DNA of 64,000 bases from Polaromonas sp. P2-4. GTDB taxonomy: Bacteria > Pseudomonadota > Gammaproteobacteria > Burkholderiales > Burkholderiaceae_C. The DNA is taken from NCBI GenBank assembly GCA_024703855.1, contig CP087965.1, forward strand, positions 1,790,001 to 1,854,000, in the 5' to 3' direction. The translations under genes were made by a program, and so were the position numbers. This document shows positions 10,524 to 20,309 of this stretch, in pieces; the stretch's first letter is position 1, and each line of letters opens with the position of its first letter. The notes beneath the pieces are model-generated. The model was given only the letters and a program-made list of their open reading frames with translations, was not told where the DNA came from and searched no databases.

Positions 10524-11477
10524 TCACTCGGTAATCCTGACGCAAACCTTCCCGTGTATCCGCCCTTCTTGCATATGACGCTGCGCAGTTGCCACATCTT
10601 CCAGACGAATCGTTTGTGCGATACGCGGCTGCAAGACCTGCTGCTCCGCCAGCCGGGCAATGTCCCTAAGCAACGCCACGTTGGTCTGGAGCATGAAAGG
10701 CACACTGTGCTGCCTTGAGACCAGAGCGACGATCTTGCTCGTCACGAACATGCCTGGTCTCGGAAAGGTGTTCAGGTAGAAGCCGGTCGGCGACAGGTGC
10801 CGGCGCGTCGCGCCAAAGGTGGAGGCACCGGCGGCATCGAAGATCACATCGAAAGTCTTGCCGAGGCTGCGCCAATCGCTTGTCTTGTAGTCGACCACCT
10901 CGTCGGCGCCGATGCTGCGCACGTAGCCCGCGTTCGCAGCGCTGCAGACGCCCGTGATGTGGGCGCCAATGGAGCGTGCGATCTGCACGGCGCTGGACCC
11001 CACGGCGCCGGAAGCCCCGGAAATCAGAATCGATTGCCCCCTGCGCAACCGGGCAATCGTTTCCAGCGCCTGCAGGGCCGTGCCCGATGCCACGGGCAAG
11101 CAGGCAGCGACTTCATCACTGATCGCGTTCGGCGTTGCCGCCATCAGATCGGTCCCGATGACGACCGTCTCGGCGCAAGTGCCGCTTCCCATCATGGGGT
11201 TGACGGAGCCGAAGACGCGTTGACCGAGAGCAAAGCCTTTCACGTCGACCCCGAGTGCGGAAATTCGTCCCGCGAAGTCCTTGCCTGTGATGGCCGGCAG
11301 CCTGGGTTTTCGAACTAGCCGAAACAACCCGGCGCGCAGCTTGAAGTCTATGGGATTCAAGCTCGCCACATGGACGCGCACCTGCACCTCATTCGGCCCG
11401 GGCGTGGGTTCGGCGATTTCACGCACGCCCAGCACGGATTCATCGCCATACCGATCAAACATTACAGCGCGCATCAC
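10524..11477 (-). CDS. MDR-family NAD(P)-dependent quinone/alcohol oxidoreductase
   Basis: This 317-residue protein of the zinc-independent quinone-reductase branch has the N-terminal GroES-like domain (GPNEVQVRVHVASLNPID, then ITGKDFAGRISALG) and a Rossmann domain with ILISGASGAVGSSAVQIA. The structural and catalytic zinc cysteines of alcohol dehydrogenases are absent, so quinone or enone reduction is the likelier activity. It is a single gene in an intact frame. A small hairpin GGCGG/CCGCC at 10471-10487 lies beyond its 3' end. Confidence 0.8.
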   Translation of the reverse strand: MMRAVMFDRYGDESVLGVREIAEPTPGPNEVQVRVHVASLNPIDFKLRAGLFRLVRKPRLPAITGKDFAGRISALGVDVKGFALGQRVFGSVNPMMGSGTCAETVVIGTDLMAATPNAISDEVAACLPVASGTALQALETIARLRRGQSILISGASGAVGSSAVQIARSIGAHITGVCSAANAGYVRSIGADEVVDYKTSDWRSLGKTFDVIFDAAGASTFGATRRHLSPTGFYLNTFPRPGMFVTSKIVALVSRQHSVPFMLQTNVALLRDIARLAEQQVLQPRIAQTIRLEDVATAQRHMQEGRIHGKVCVRITE

Positions 11478-11510
11478 AAGCTCCTGGCCCGGACCAGCAC
11501 CGACAGCTTG

Positions 11511-12317
11511 TCAGGCACGGCGTCTGGTTTTTGCAGCCGTTTTGGCAACCCCGCCCCGCAACACCCCATGCAACGCCACCAGCGCCTGCGTCAGCTTGTG
11601 GTTGGGCTCCATGTAAATCATGGGCAGTGACTGCTCGTGGGATTCGCGGATTTTGACCGAGGACGGCAGGTAGGGCTGCAGCACGGGCAGGCCTTCTTCG
11701 ATCAGTTCGTTGACGATGCGCTGCGGCAGGTTGGCACGCGGCTGGAACTGGTTGACCACGATGCCTTCCACCACCAGCTCGGGGTTGTGGTCGGCGCGGA
11801 TTTCCTGCACGTTGTCCATCAGGGTGTACAGCGCCTTGCGTGAAAAGTCGTCGCAATCAAACGGGATCAGGCAGCCGCGTGCGCCAATCAGGGCCGAACG
11901 TGTATAGAAGTTCAGCGCGGGCGGCGTGTCGATGTAGATCCGGTCGTAGTCGTTGGCCAGCTGCTGCAGGGCCTCGCGCAGCTTGTAGATCTTTTGGCGC
12001 GACTCCAGCTTGGCCTGCAGTTCATTCAGCGCCGGGCTGGACGGCATCAGGTCCAGCCCCTCGTGCGGTGTGGAAACGATGAACTCGGCAGGCGGCACGC
12101 CGCGAAAGCTGTAGCCCAGGGAATGTTCAAAAAGCCCCGCCACAGTGGGTTGATCGTCGCTGGCCTGCGCCCCCTGCAGGTAACTGCTGGAGTTGCCCTG
12201 CGGGTCCAGGTCAATCACCAGGGTACGCAGACCCTGGCTGGCACTGATGGCGGCCAGATTGCACGTGATGGTGGACTTGCCCACCCCACCTTTTTGGTTG
12301 AAAACGACAAGCGGCAT
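11511..12317 (-). CDS. ParA-family ATPase (orphan)
   Basis: This 268-residue deviant-Walker ATPase begins MPLVVFNQKGGVGKSTITCN, has switch motifs near LVIDLDPQGN, and has a C-terminal helix ending in a basic tail. ParA proteins position DNA or protein cargo. No parB gene or obvious parS-like site is nearby, so it is probably a chromosomal orphan ParA rather than a plasmid partition gene. It ends 33 bp beyond the MDR gene start. The frame is intact. Confidence 0.82.
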   Translation of the reverse strand: MPLVVFNQKGGVGKSTITCNLAAISASQGLRTLVIDLDPQGNSSSYLQGAQASDDQPTVAGLFEHSLGYSFRGVPPAEFIVSTPHEGLDLMPSSPALNELQAKLESRQKIYKLREALQQLANDYDRIYIDTPPALNFYTRSALIGARGCLIPFDCDDFSRKALYTLMDNVQEIRADHNPELVVEGIVVNQFQPRANLPQRIVNELIEEGLPVLQPYLPSSVKIRESHEQSLPMIYMEPNHKLTQALVALHGVLRGGVAKTAAKTRRRA

Positions 12318-12448
12318 GACGTAGTTCCTTATGTTGGGGGACGAATGGACAGATTGACGGATGAACAGCCAAGATTGTGCGCGTCTTTAGATCAGCATGA
12401 AAAACTGATTAAACAAGAAATTTATTTGAATTTTCTCGACATGATCTG

Positions 12449-12534
12449 GACTTCGGATTGTGGACACGCCAGATCGCCGCGACGCTCATCGAACAAAAGT
12501 TTGGTCTGAAGCTGGGCATCACGGCCGTGCCATC
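12449..12534 (+). pseudogene. IS630-family transposase remnant
   Basis: In one frame this stretch reads DFGLWTRQIAATLIEQKFG followed by LKLGITAV, the helix-turn-helix segment of IS630-type transposases. There is no start, catalytic DDE domain or terminal repeat in 12318-12567, so only a fragment of about 28 codons survives. It lies at the left border of the sugar catabolic island. The rest of this 250-bp gap shows no gene. Confidence 0.6.
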
Positions 12535-12567
12535 GAACCGGACAGTTCTAATGACCGCCGAGCCCAT

Positions 12568-13521
12568 TCATGGCAGTTTCATCATGGATCCGATGCGCCA
12601 CTGAATCTTGAGCGAGAACTGTTCGTCTTGATGCAATACCCGCAGGCCGGGGCACTGCGGCAGATGGAATGCGTCGATGGGCTGCGTGATGGGCTCGAAG
12701 CAGAACGCTGATCCCTGCGGCGGTCGATAGATCAAACAGAAGTGCTGCGCGGCGCCGCCATCGCGGTCGAAGTCCGGCATGGTGGCCGTCAGCTGCAGTC
12801 CAAGCTCGGGCCAGGCGATGCAGGCCTTGCCGCCCCAGCCGGTGTAGCCGTTGTCGATGAGCGGGCCATGGGCTTGCACGCCCTCGTTCAGGTTCCAGCC
12901 TGCTGGAAAGTCGCGCGTGTGCGCGACCGGAAGCGGGTCCTCGCCGCCAAGCCAGACGCCCTGCACCGGCGCCGTGATCCGCGTTTGCGCTGCGCGGGGA
13001 AACCACGGATGCACGCCGAGCCCGTAGGGCAGCGGCTCCTTGCCCAGGTGGCGTACCTGCAACTGCTGGTCAAGCCCGCCATCAACGAGCCGGAAGGTCT
13101 GGACGGCTTCGTAGTCATAGGGATTGCCGTCGAAGCGGTGCGACGCTAGCGTCATCACGAGCGTGTCGGCACCCGGTTGTGTAATTTGCCAAGGCTGCAG
13201 CCAGCCATCGCCATGGATCGGGTAGGGTTCGCCGACGCGGTTGGGGCGCATCGGGTGGAACCGCCCGTCATGCGTGAAGCCGCCGCCGCTGATGCGGTTG
13301 GACCACGGCACCATCGGGAACGAAGCCAGTTGGTAAAGGTCGGGTGTGGCGCCGTCCCACGGACGCCACACATCGAGGCGGCCTTGCGGACGGTCCAGTT
13401 GCCAGGCCGCCACGCTGCCACCGAGCGAGGGCACGAGTCCCAGGTGCTGGCCCGCGTGGTGCAGCCAGACGACAGGGTGCGCAGGTTCGGTCATGGAAGG
13501 ACTTTCATGGGGAGGGGTCAT
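12568..13521 (-). CDS. Aldose 1-epimerase
   Basis: This 317-residue galactose-mutarotase-fold protein interconverts sugar anomers and so feeds the beta-form to the dehydrogenase. Landmarks are SLGGSVAAWQ near the N-terminus, the NRI arginine, HGDGW with a catalytic histidine, YGLGVHPWFPR, and FEPITQPIDAFH with the catalytic glutamate. ATG 13521 and ATG 13494 are both possible starts; neither has a clear ribosome site. It lies just downstream of the lactonase gene on the same strand, consistent with a catabolic pair. Confidence 0.85.
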   Translation of the reverse strand: MTPPHESPSMTEPAHPVVWLHHAGQHLGLVPSLGGSVAAWQLDRPQGRLDVWRPWDGATPDLYQLASFPMVPWSNRISGGGFTHDGRFHPMRPNRVGEPYPIHGDGWLQPWQITQPGADTLVMTLASHRFDGNPYDYEAVQTFRLVDGGLDQQLQVRHLGKEPLPYGLGVHPWFPRAAQTRITAPVQGVWLGGEDPLPVAHTRDFPAGWNLNEGVQAHGPLIDNGYTGWGGKACIAWPELGLQLTATMPDFDRDGGAAQHFCLIYRPPQGSAFCFEPITQPIDAFHLPQCPGLRVLHQDEQFSLKIQWRIGSMMKLP

Positions 13522-13558
13522 GGGTGCATGGGGTCATGGGTCAAGGGCTGCGCGGGTA

Positions 13559-14488
13559 TCAGCCGCCGAAAAGACAAGCGGGCAAGCCCGGGCTGTCGAC
13601 GGAGACCGCGAATAATCCGCCCGCGAGCGGCTCGGCTGCGAGCTGCCCGGCCGTGAGGCCGCTCCTGGCACTGGTGATGAAGAGTGTGCGCAGGTCGGGT
13701 CCGCCGAAGGCGCAGTTGGTCACGTGGCGCGTCGGCAGCGTCACGCGGCACAGTTCATGCGCGGTCACCGGGTCATGGCAACTCACGCAGGCACCGCCCC
13801 AATGAGCAATCCACAGACGTCCGGCCGCGTCCGTGGTCATGCCGTCGGGCACGCCATCGCCAGCGGCGAATGCATGCCACAGGCGCTTGTCCGACAGCGA
13901 GCCGGTCCCGGCATCGAAGGCGTAGGCATGGATGCGGCCGTTGACCGTGTCGTTGAAGTACAGGCTGCGGCCATCGGCGGACCAGGTCGGGCCATTGGTC
14001 ACGGCAAAGCCCTGGTCATGACGCGTGCAGCGGCCATCCGGGTCGTAGCGGTAGAGCGCGCCGGTCGGCGCCTCGCAAGCGAAGTCCATCGTGCCGGCCC
14101 AAAAGCGGCCTTGTGCGTCACACTTGCCGTCGTTGAAGCGGTTGCCCGGCAGCGCTGCCCCGGGCTGGTGCAGATAGTGCGGCTCTCTGTCCACGGCGGG
14201 GTCAAACAGTGCGAAGCCTCGCCGCAGGGTCACGATCAAGCCGGGCGCGGCAGCCCTTTCGGCAAGCGCGGAAATTTCCTCGTCAAAAGTCCAGGTGGTC
14301 CGGGTGACGCTCGCCGGATCAAAGCGGTGCAGGTGGCACGCAAGAATGTCAACCCAGTACAGCACCTGTTCACGCGGGGACCACAAAGCACCTTCGCCCA
14401 GGAGCGCCCCTGCCGAACTGACGCAACGAACCGCGCCAACCACCGGGGTGGAGAGGGGTTGCCGATGTATGCCCAGAATTGTGCTCAA
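13559..14488 (-). CDS. SMP-30/gluconolactonase-family sugar lactonase (L-arabinolactonase-like)
   Basis: This 309-residue six-bladed propeller hydrolyses the lactone formed by the sugar dehydrogenase. Metal ligands are visible: E in LGEGALWSP, N in GNRFNDGKCD, N in VTNGPTWS and D in GVPDGMTTDAAG. It is transcribed away from the SDR dehydrogenase from a shared 123-bp divergent region, with the epimerase behind it. In the known non-phosphorylative L-arabinose pathway this is the second step. Substrate assignment to arabinose is inferred from the cluster. Confidence 0.85.
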   Translation of the reverse strand: MSTILGIHRQPLSTPVVGAVRCVSSAGALLGEGALWSPREQVLYWVDILACHLHRFDPASVTRTTWTFDEEISALAERAAAPGLIVTLRRGFALFDPAVDREPHYLHQPGAALPGNRFNDGKCDAQGRFWAGTMDFACEAPTGALYRYDPDGRCTRHDQGFAVTNGPTWSADGRSLYFNDTVNGRIHAYAFDAGTGSLSDKRLWHAFAAGDGVPDGMTTDAAGRLWIAHWGGACVSCHDPVTAHELCRVTLPTRHVTNCAFGGPDLRTLFITSARSGLTAGQLAAEPLAGGLFAVSVDSPGLPACLFGG

Positions 14489-14548
14489 TCATGTCTCCAT
14501 TGGTTGTCTATGCGCCGGTGCCACCAGGGGCCACTTGACGCGGTGGAT

Positions 14549-14557
14549 CATATCAAT
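14549..14557 (-). promoter_or_regulatory. Candidate shared regulator site in lactonase/SDR divergent promoter
   Basis: CATATCAAT is the reverse complement of ATTGATATG, the 9-mer found at 16518-16526 in the promoter next to the GbpR-like regulator. Its presence in the other divergent promoter of the island suggests one regulator controls both. Confidence 0.35.
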
Positions 14558-14611
14558 GCATAGTGATGTTTTAAACTTAATATTTTGCTATTAACTGATA
14601 TACAAATTGCA

Positions 14612-15424
14612 ATGTCAAACAACACCACTATCTCGACCGGGCGCACAGCCCCTGAAGCGGCTTCGCTCTCCCTTTTTCCCAGCCTCAAAAACCGGTCCGT
14701 TTTTGTCACCGGCGGAGGCAGCGGCATTGGCGCCGCCATCGTGACCGCGTTTACCCAACAGGGCGCACGCGTCGCCTTCATTGACGTCGCGAGCCAAGCC
14801 AGTGAAACCCTTGCGCAGCAGCTGGCGGATGCGGGGCACGCCCGGCCCTGGTGGCGTTCCTGCGATGTGCGGGACCTGGCCGCGCTGCAGGCGGCCATCA
14901 CCGAAGCGGCCGGTGCGATAGGCGACTTCTCGGTGCTGGTCAACAACGTCGCCAGCGACGACCGCCACAGCCTGGAGTCCGTCACACCGGCCTACTACGA
15001 CGAGCGCATGGCGATCAACGAACGGCCCGCGTTCTTCGCGATCCAGTCGGTGGTGCCGGGCATGCGGCGGCTTGGCGCCGGCGCCATCATCAACCTGGGC
15101 TCGACCGGCTGGCAGGGCAAGGGGGCTGGCTACCCCTGCTATGCCATCGCCAAATCCTCGGTGAACGGCCTGACGCGCGGACTGGCGAGAACGCTGGGCC
15201 AGGACCGCATCCGCATCAACACCGTGTCGCCCGGCTGGGTCATGACCGAACGGCAGATCCAGCTCTGGCTCGATGCAGCAGGCGAGCAGGAACTGCAGCG
15301 CAACCAGTGCCTGCCTGACAAGCTGATGCCCCATGACATCGCGCGCATGGTGCTGTTCCTCGCATCCGACGACGCCGCCATGTGCACCGCGCAGGAATTC
15401 AAGGTAGACGCCGGCTGGGTTTGA
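14612..15424 (+). CDS. SDR-family pentose (D-xylose/L-arabinose) 1-dehydrogenase
   Basis: This 270-residue short-chain dehydrogenase has a nucleotide loop VTGGGSGIGAAIV, the family asparagine in LVNNVAS and the catalytic YAIAK. The ending ASDDAAMCTAQEFKVDAGWV and the segment NNVASDDRHSLE are very close to Caulobacter XylB (xylose 1-dehydrogenase) as I remember it. It would oxidise the pentose to a lactone with NAD(P)+. ATG 14612 is chosen over an upstream TTG. Azospirillum uses an unrelated Gfo/Idh-type L-arabinose dehydrogenase for this step, so the first step here is a substituted enzyme. Confidence 0.82.
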   Translation: MSNNTTISTGRTAPEAASLSLFPSLKNRSVFVTGGGSGIGAAIVTAFTQQGARVAFIDVASQASETLAQQLADAGHARPWWRSCDVRDLAALQAAITEAAGAIGDFSVLVNNVASDDRHSLESVTPAYYDERMAINERPAFFAIQSVVPGMRRLGAGAIINLGSTGWQGKGAGYPCYAIAKSSVNGLTRGLARTLGQDRIRINTVSPGWVMTERQIQLWLDAAGEQELQRNQCLPDKLMPHDIARMVLFLASDDAAMCTAQEFKVDAGWV

Positions 15425-15463
15425 TGGGGAGGACACGCAGTGCCGACCTGGGGGCTAGACGGC

Positions 15464-15540
15464 CGCAGCGCCGGGCCGCCCCAAGCAAGGCCAGCCCCCT
15501 CGGGGGGCAGCGCAGTACACGCAGTGACAAGCGTGGGGGC
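15464..15540 (-). repeat. GC-rich intergenic repeat with hairpin
   Basis: The element contains GCCGGGCCGCCCCAAGC, a perfect hairpin GCCCCC/GGGGGC at 15494-15508 and the ending CAAGCGTGGGGGC. A related copy is at 38653-38723. Both abut the stop codon of a minus-strand gene, suggesting a terminator or mRNA 3'-end role. Confidence 0.65.
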
Positions 15541-16496
15541 TAATCTTCCAGCTTGCGTCCGTAGAGCGTCAGACTGGTGGCCTTCAGCGCCTTCATCATG
15601 ACCTTGGCTGCAGGTGAGGGCAACCGGTCGGTGCGCGTGATGATGCCAAAGGCGTCCATGTGGCAAGGCATGGCCAAGGGCAGCACCGAGACGATGCCGT
15701 GCGCCGCGTAGTAGCGCGCCACGTCGGCCGCGAGCACGGCCAGCATGTCGCTTTGTTGCAGCATGCGTGTGATGAACAGCAGCGCCGCCGTCTCGATCAC
15801 GTTGATCGGCGGCGCAAGCCCATCCTCCTGGAACATCAGTTCGAACCGGTGGCGCAGCACACTGCCGGCGGGCGGCACAATCCAGCCGGCCGCGACCACG
15901 TCACGCAAGGTCAGGCCGGTCACGCCCAACAGCGGGTGGCCTGGCCGCGCCACGGCGCAGACCGGCTCCTCGGTCAGCGGCTCGTAGCGCAGATTCGTCT
16001 TGTCATGCTCGGCGAACAGGCGCGCCACAAGGATATCGAGCTTGCCCTGTTCAAGCCGCTCCAGCAGCACCGGGCTGGTCTCGATGTCGAGCGAGATGCG
16101 CAGGCTCGGATGTTCTTGCTTGACGATCGCCACCGCTGGCGGCAACAAGGCCAGCCCCGGCGAGGTGATCGCGCCGATACCGACCTGCCCGAAGCGGCCG
16201 GCTTTAAGCGCGGTGAGTTCATCGTGCGCCTGGTTCAGGCTGGCAAGCGCCATGCGTGCGTGCCGGATCATGGTCTCGCCGTACCAGGTCGGCCGCATGC
16301 CCCTGGGCAGGCGCTCAAACAGCGGTACCTCCAGAACGTCTTCCAGATCCTTGAGCAGCTTGGAGGCGGCCGGTTGCGTCATGCTGAGCACCTGCGCCGC
16401 ACGGTGAATGTTGCCTTCCTCGGCCAGGGCGACCAGCAGCAGCAATTGCCGGGTCTTCAGGCGTGCGCGTATGAACCAGTGGTTGTAAGTGCTCAT
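15540..16496 (-). CDS. gbpR: GbpR-like LysR-family regulator of sugar uptake/catabolism
   Basis: This 318-residue LysR protein begins MSTYNHWFIRARLKTRQ with the helix-turn-helix HRAAQVLSMTQPAASKLLKDLE. That N-terminus and its place next to chvE match GbpR of Agrobacterium, which controls chvE in response to sugar. ATG 16496 is preferred to an upstream in-frame ATG. The gene is divergent from the dehydrogenase-transporter operon. Target assignment is inferred from position and shared promoter motifs. The frame is intact. Confidence 0.78.
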   Translation of the reverse strand: MSTYNHWFIRARLKTRQLLLLVALAEEGNIHRAAQVLSMTQPAASKLLKDLEDVLEVPLFERLPRGMRPTWYGETMIRHARMALASLNQAHDELTALKAGRFGQVGIGAITSPGLALLPPAVAIVKQEHPSLRISLDIETSPVLLERLEQGKLDILVARLFAEHDKTNLRYEPLTEEPVCAVARPGHPLLGVTGLTLRDVVAAGWIVPPAGSVLRHRFELMFQEDGLAPPINVIETAALLFITRMLQQSDMLAVLAADVARYYAAHGIVSVLPLAMPCHMDAFGIITRTDRLPSPAAKVMMKALKATSLTLYGRKLED

Positions 16497-16516
16497 CGGG
16501 TTTTCCAGAATATGTA

Positions 16517-16556
16517 GATTGATATGTATTTTGTCCAAAAAACGATTGGATTGATA
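16517..16556. promoter_or_regulatory. Candidate GbpR-type operator in the divergent promoter
   Basis: Two direct copies of GATTGATA (16517-16524 and 16549-16556) are 32 bp apart, close to three helical turns. They flank TCCAA/TTGGA inverted arms (16534-16538, 16546-16550). Such spacing suits a LysR tetramer binding between gbpR and the catabolic operon. Confidence 0.45.
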
Positions 16557-16605
16557 CCAAAATAAATCCTAGACTGCAGGCCGGCAAGAAAAGAGGCTTA
16601 CTTTC

Positions 16606-18056
16606 ATGAAACTTGGCGAGATGCAGCAAAACGCCCGGCACTACATCAACGGCCGGTGGGAAACCGGTGCCACCACGGGCATCAGCGAGAACCCTTCGGA
16701 CACCAGGGAGGTGGTTGCCGAGTACGCGGGCTGACCGTAACCAAACCGAACTCGCGATCCGGGCCGCCTCCGACGCGCTGCCGCATTGGAGCCACAGCAC
16801 CCCGCAACGCCGTGCCGATGTGCTTGACCGGATCGGTAGCGAAATCCTGGCGCGCAAGGACGAACTGGGGATGTTGCTCGCGCGGGAAGAGGGGAAAACG
16901 CTGCCCGAGGCGGTGGGCGAGGCGGCGCGCGCCGGCCAGATATTCAAGTTCTTTGCGGGCGAGGCGCTGCGCATCCCGGGCGAAATTATGGCTTCGGTCC
17001 GGCCGGGCATTCAGGTGGACGTGACACGCGAGCCCGTTGGCGTGGTGGGGATCATTGCTCCCTGGAATTTTCCCTTGGCGATTCCGGCCTGGAAAATCGC
17101 GCCGGCCCTGGCCTACGGCAACACCGTGGTCTTCAAACCCGCCGAACTGGTGCCGACCTGCGGCTGGGCGCTGGCCGACATCATCAGCCGCTCCACACTG
17201 CCAGCGGGCGTGTTCAATCTGGTCATGGGCAGCGGCCGTGAAGTGGGGCAAGCCTTTGTGGACAGCCCGCTGGTCCATGCGCTGAGTTTCACCGGCTCGG
17301 TAGCGACGGGTGAACGCATCTTGCAGGCAGCGACCGCACGCCGCGCCAAAGTGCAACTGGAAATGGGCGGCAAGAATCCCTTGGTGGTACTGGCCGACGC
17401 CGATCTCGAGCAAGCGGTCGAATGCGCGCTGCAGGGCTCCTACTTCTCGACCGGTCAGCGCTGCACCGCATCAAGCCGGCTGATCGTGGAGGCGCCGGTG
17501 CACGATGCCTTCGTTGCGCGGCTGCGGCAGCGCCTTGCGTCGCTCAAGGTCGGCCACGCGCTGGAACGTGGCACCGACATAGGGCCGGTGGTCGATCGTG
17601 CACAGCTCGACCAGAATCAGGCCTATATCGAAATCGCGCGCAACGAGGGCGCCGAGCATGTCTGGGGCGGCGAGTTGCTGGAGCGCCCCACGCCCGGGCA
17701 CTACATGAGCCCGGCGCTCTTTCTGGCCCGGCCTGAGCACCGCATCGCACGCGAAGAGGTGTTCGGGCCCATTGCCTGTGTACTGCGCGCGGATGACTAT
17801 GAGCATGCACTGGCCTTGGCGAACGACACGCCATTTGGCCTGTGCGCGGGCATTTGCACCACGTCGCTCAAGCACGCCATGCATTTCAAGCGCCATGCCG
17901 AGGTGGGCATGACCATGGTCAACCTGCCCACCGCGGGCGTCGACTTCCATGTGCCGTTCGGCGGGCGCAAAGGCTCAAGCTACGGCCCCGCGCGAGCAGG
18001 GCCGCTACGCCGCGGAGTTTTACACCACCGTCAAGACCGGCTACATGCTGGCCTGA
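16606..18056 (+). CDS. 2-Oxoglutarate semialdehyde dehydrogenase (ALDH family), two frame breaks
   Basis: This is an aldehyde dehydrogenase of about 483 residues. Motifs are PWNFPLAIPAWKIAPAL, the catalytic glutamate in LEMGGKNPLVV, the nucleophile in GQRCTASSRLIVE and EVFGPIACV. In this setting it would perform the last step of the non-phosphorylative pentose route, oxidising 2-oxoglutarate semialdehyde to 2-oxoglutarate. Frame breaks are near 16732 (a C missing before RADRNQTELAI) and 17988 (extra C in a C-run); the corrected end reads YGPREQGRYAAEFYTTVKTGYML. It is the first gene of the long plus-strand operon. Confidence 0.85.
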
Positions 18057-18118
18057 GTCACTAAAGATCACTAGAGGTCACCAGAGAACTGCAAGTTTTA
18101 TTTCAACAAGGAGACAAC

Positions 18119-19083
18119 ATGAAACTGAACCGTCGTACCCTCGCTGCCGCACTCGCCTGCGCACCCCTTGCCGGCTTGCTTCCGGCCTCGGCACTGGCTC
18201 AAAAGCCCATCGTGCTGGGCTTCAGCCAGGTGGGCGCCGAGAGCGAATGGCGTACCGCCAACACCGAGTCGATCAAGGCGTCCGCCAAGGAGGCCGGCAT
18301 CGAGCTCAAGTTCTCCGATGCGCAGCAGAAGCAGGAAAACCAGATCAAGGCAATCCGCGCCTTCATCGCGCAAAAGGTGGACGTGATCGCGTTCTCGCCG
18401 GTGGTCGAGTCGGGCTGGGAAACCGTGCTGCGTGAGGCCAAGGCCGCCAAGATCCCGGTCGTCCTGACCGACCGCTCGGTCAATGTGAAGGACACCTCGC
18501 TCTATGTCTCCTTCATGGGCTCCGACTTCGTCGAGGAAGGCCGCAAGGCCGGCCGTTGGCTGGTCGAGACGACGAAAGGCGCCAGCGGCGCGGTCAACAT
18601 CGTTGAACTGCAGGGCACGGTGGGATCGGCACCCGCCATCGACCGCAAGAAGGGCTTTGAAGAAATCATCAAGGCCGACCCCAAGTTCAAGATCATCCGC
18701 TCGCAGACCGGCGACTTCACCCGCGCCAAGGGCAAGGAAGTGATGGAGGCCTTCCTCAAGGCCGAGGGCAAAAAATCAATGTGCTCTACGCACACAACGA
18801 CGACATGGCGATCGGCGCGATCCAGGCCATCGAGGAAGCGGGCCTGAAGCCGGCCAAGGACATCACCATCATCTCGGTGGACGCCGTCAAGGGAGCCTTC
18901 GAGGCGATGATCGCCGGCAAGCTCAATGTCTCGGTGGAGTGCAGCCCCTTGCTGGGGCCCCAGTTGATGGCGGCCGTGAAGGACATCAAGGCCGGCAAGC
19001 CGCTCCAAAAGCGCATCGTGACCGAGGAAGGCATTTTCCCGATGGAAGTGGCCGCCAGCGAATTCCCCAAGCGTAAATACTGA
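18119..19083 (+). CDS. ytfQ: Sugar ABC transporter substrate-binding protein, YtfQ type, one frame break
   Basis: This is a periplasmic binding protein with signal peptide LACAPLAGLLPASALA and the galactofuranose-receptor pattern IVLGFSQVGAESEWRTANT. An AAGGAG ribosome site precedes the ATG. One A is missing from a run near 18775; the corrected reading is GKKINVLYAHNDDMAIG. Its own ATPase and permease genes lie 4 kb further on, behind the ChvE system. The E. coli homologue binds galactofuranose; here an arabinofuranose or similar ligand is plausible. Confidence 0.83.
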
Positions 19084-19147
19084 TCCAGACCCACGATAGC
19101 GCAACCGATACCGGCGCGCTTTTTACAACCCTCAAGGAGACATTTTC

Positions 19148-20218
19148 ATGAAACGTACATTCCTCAAGACCCTGCTGGCCGGCTTGGCCATTGGCGCTGC
19201 CGGCGTCGCGCCGCTGGCCCTGGCGCAAGACAAGGGCACCATCGGCATTTCGATGCCAACCAAGTCCTCGGCCCGCTGGATCGCTGATGGCGACAACATG
19301 GTCAAGGTGCTCAAAGAGCGTGGCTACAAGACTGACTTGCAGTACGCCGACGACGACATTCCGAACCAGCTCGCGCAAATCGAGAACATGATCACCAAGG
19401 GCGCGAAGGTGCTGGTGATCGCTTCCATCGACGGAACCACGCTGTCCAAGGCGCTGCAGAGCGCGTCCGACAAGGGCGTCAAGGTCATTGCCTACGACCG
19501 TTTGATCAAGGGCTCGAAGAACGTGGACTACTACGCCACCTTTGACAACTTCCAGGTCGGCGTGCTGCAGGCCGGCTCCATCGTCGACAAGCTGGGCCTG
19601 AAGCAAGGCAAGGGCCCCTTCAACATCGAGCTCTTCGGCGGCTCGCCCGACGACAACAACGCCTTCTTCTTCTACGACGGTGCCATGAGCGTGCTCAAGC
19701 CCTACATCGACAGCGGCAAGCTGGTGGTGCGCAGCAAGCAGATGGGCATGGACAAGGTGGGCACGCTGCGCTGGGACGGCGCGGTGGCCCAGGCGCGCAT
19801 GGACAACCTGCTGTCGGCCTTCTACGGCAAGGACAAGGTCCACGCGGTGCTGTCACCGTATGACGGCCTGTCCATCGGCATTCTTTCCTCGCTCAAGGGC
19901 GTGGGTTACTGCTCGGCGCAGCAGCCCTGCCCGGTGGTGAGTGGCCAGGACGCGGAAGTGCCCTCGGTCAAATCGATCCTGAAGGGCGAGCAGTACTCGA
20001 CCATCTTCAAGGACACGCGCGAGCTGGCCAAGGTCACGGCCAACATGGTGGACGCCACGCTCTCCGGCAAGCAGCCCGAGATCAACGACACCAAAACCTA
20101 CAACAACGGCGTGAAGGTGGTGCCCTCCTACCTGCTCAAACCGGTGGCGGTGGACGCCTCGAACTGGAGCAAGGTCCTGGTCGGCAGCGGTTACTACAAA
20201 GAGTCGCAGATCAAGTAA
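19148..20218 (+). CDS. chvE: Multiple sugar-binding periplasmic receptor ChvE
   Basis: This 356-residue protein has a signal peptide ending near LALA|QDKG. It is extremely close to Agrobacterium ChvE as I recall it: [47 protein letters not shown] and [10 protein letters not shown] are hallmark stretches. ChvE binds arabinose, galactose, xylose and glucose, and in Agrobacterium it also signals through VirA. No virA is present here, so a transport role is likely. GGAG lies upstream of the ATG. The frame is intact and gguA follows. Confidence 0.92.
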   Translation: MKRTFLKTLLAGLAIGAAGVAPLALAQDKGTIGISMPTKSSARWIADGDNMVKVLKERGYKTDLQYADDDIPNQLAQIENMITKGAKVLVIASIDGTTLSKALQSASDKGVKVIAYDRLIKGSKNVDYYATFDNFQVGVLQAGSIVDKLGLKQGKGPFNIELFGGSPDDNNAFFFYDGAMSVLKPYIDSGKLVVRSKQMGMDKVGTLRWDGAVAQARMDNLLSAFYGKDKVHAVLSPYDGLSIGILSSLKGVGYCSAQQPCPVVSGQDAEVPSVKSILKGEQYSTIFKDTRELAKVTANMVDATLSGKQPEINDTKTYNNGVKVVPSYLLKPVAVDASNWSKVLVGSGYYKESQIK

Positions 20219-20309
20219 TCCCGGTTGAAAACAAAACGGTCTCGCGCCGCAAGGCGCGGGACTGTTTCCACTCAGAGGTGTGCATCACCTTTGCACCAAA
20301 GGACAGGCG

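Noticed and set aside
11511..12317. ParA as a sign of plasmid or integrative-element partition
   Set aside because: No parB, no parS-like repeats and no replication or transfer genes are nearby.
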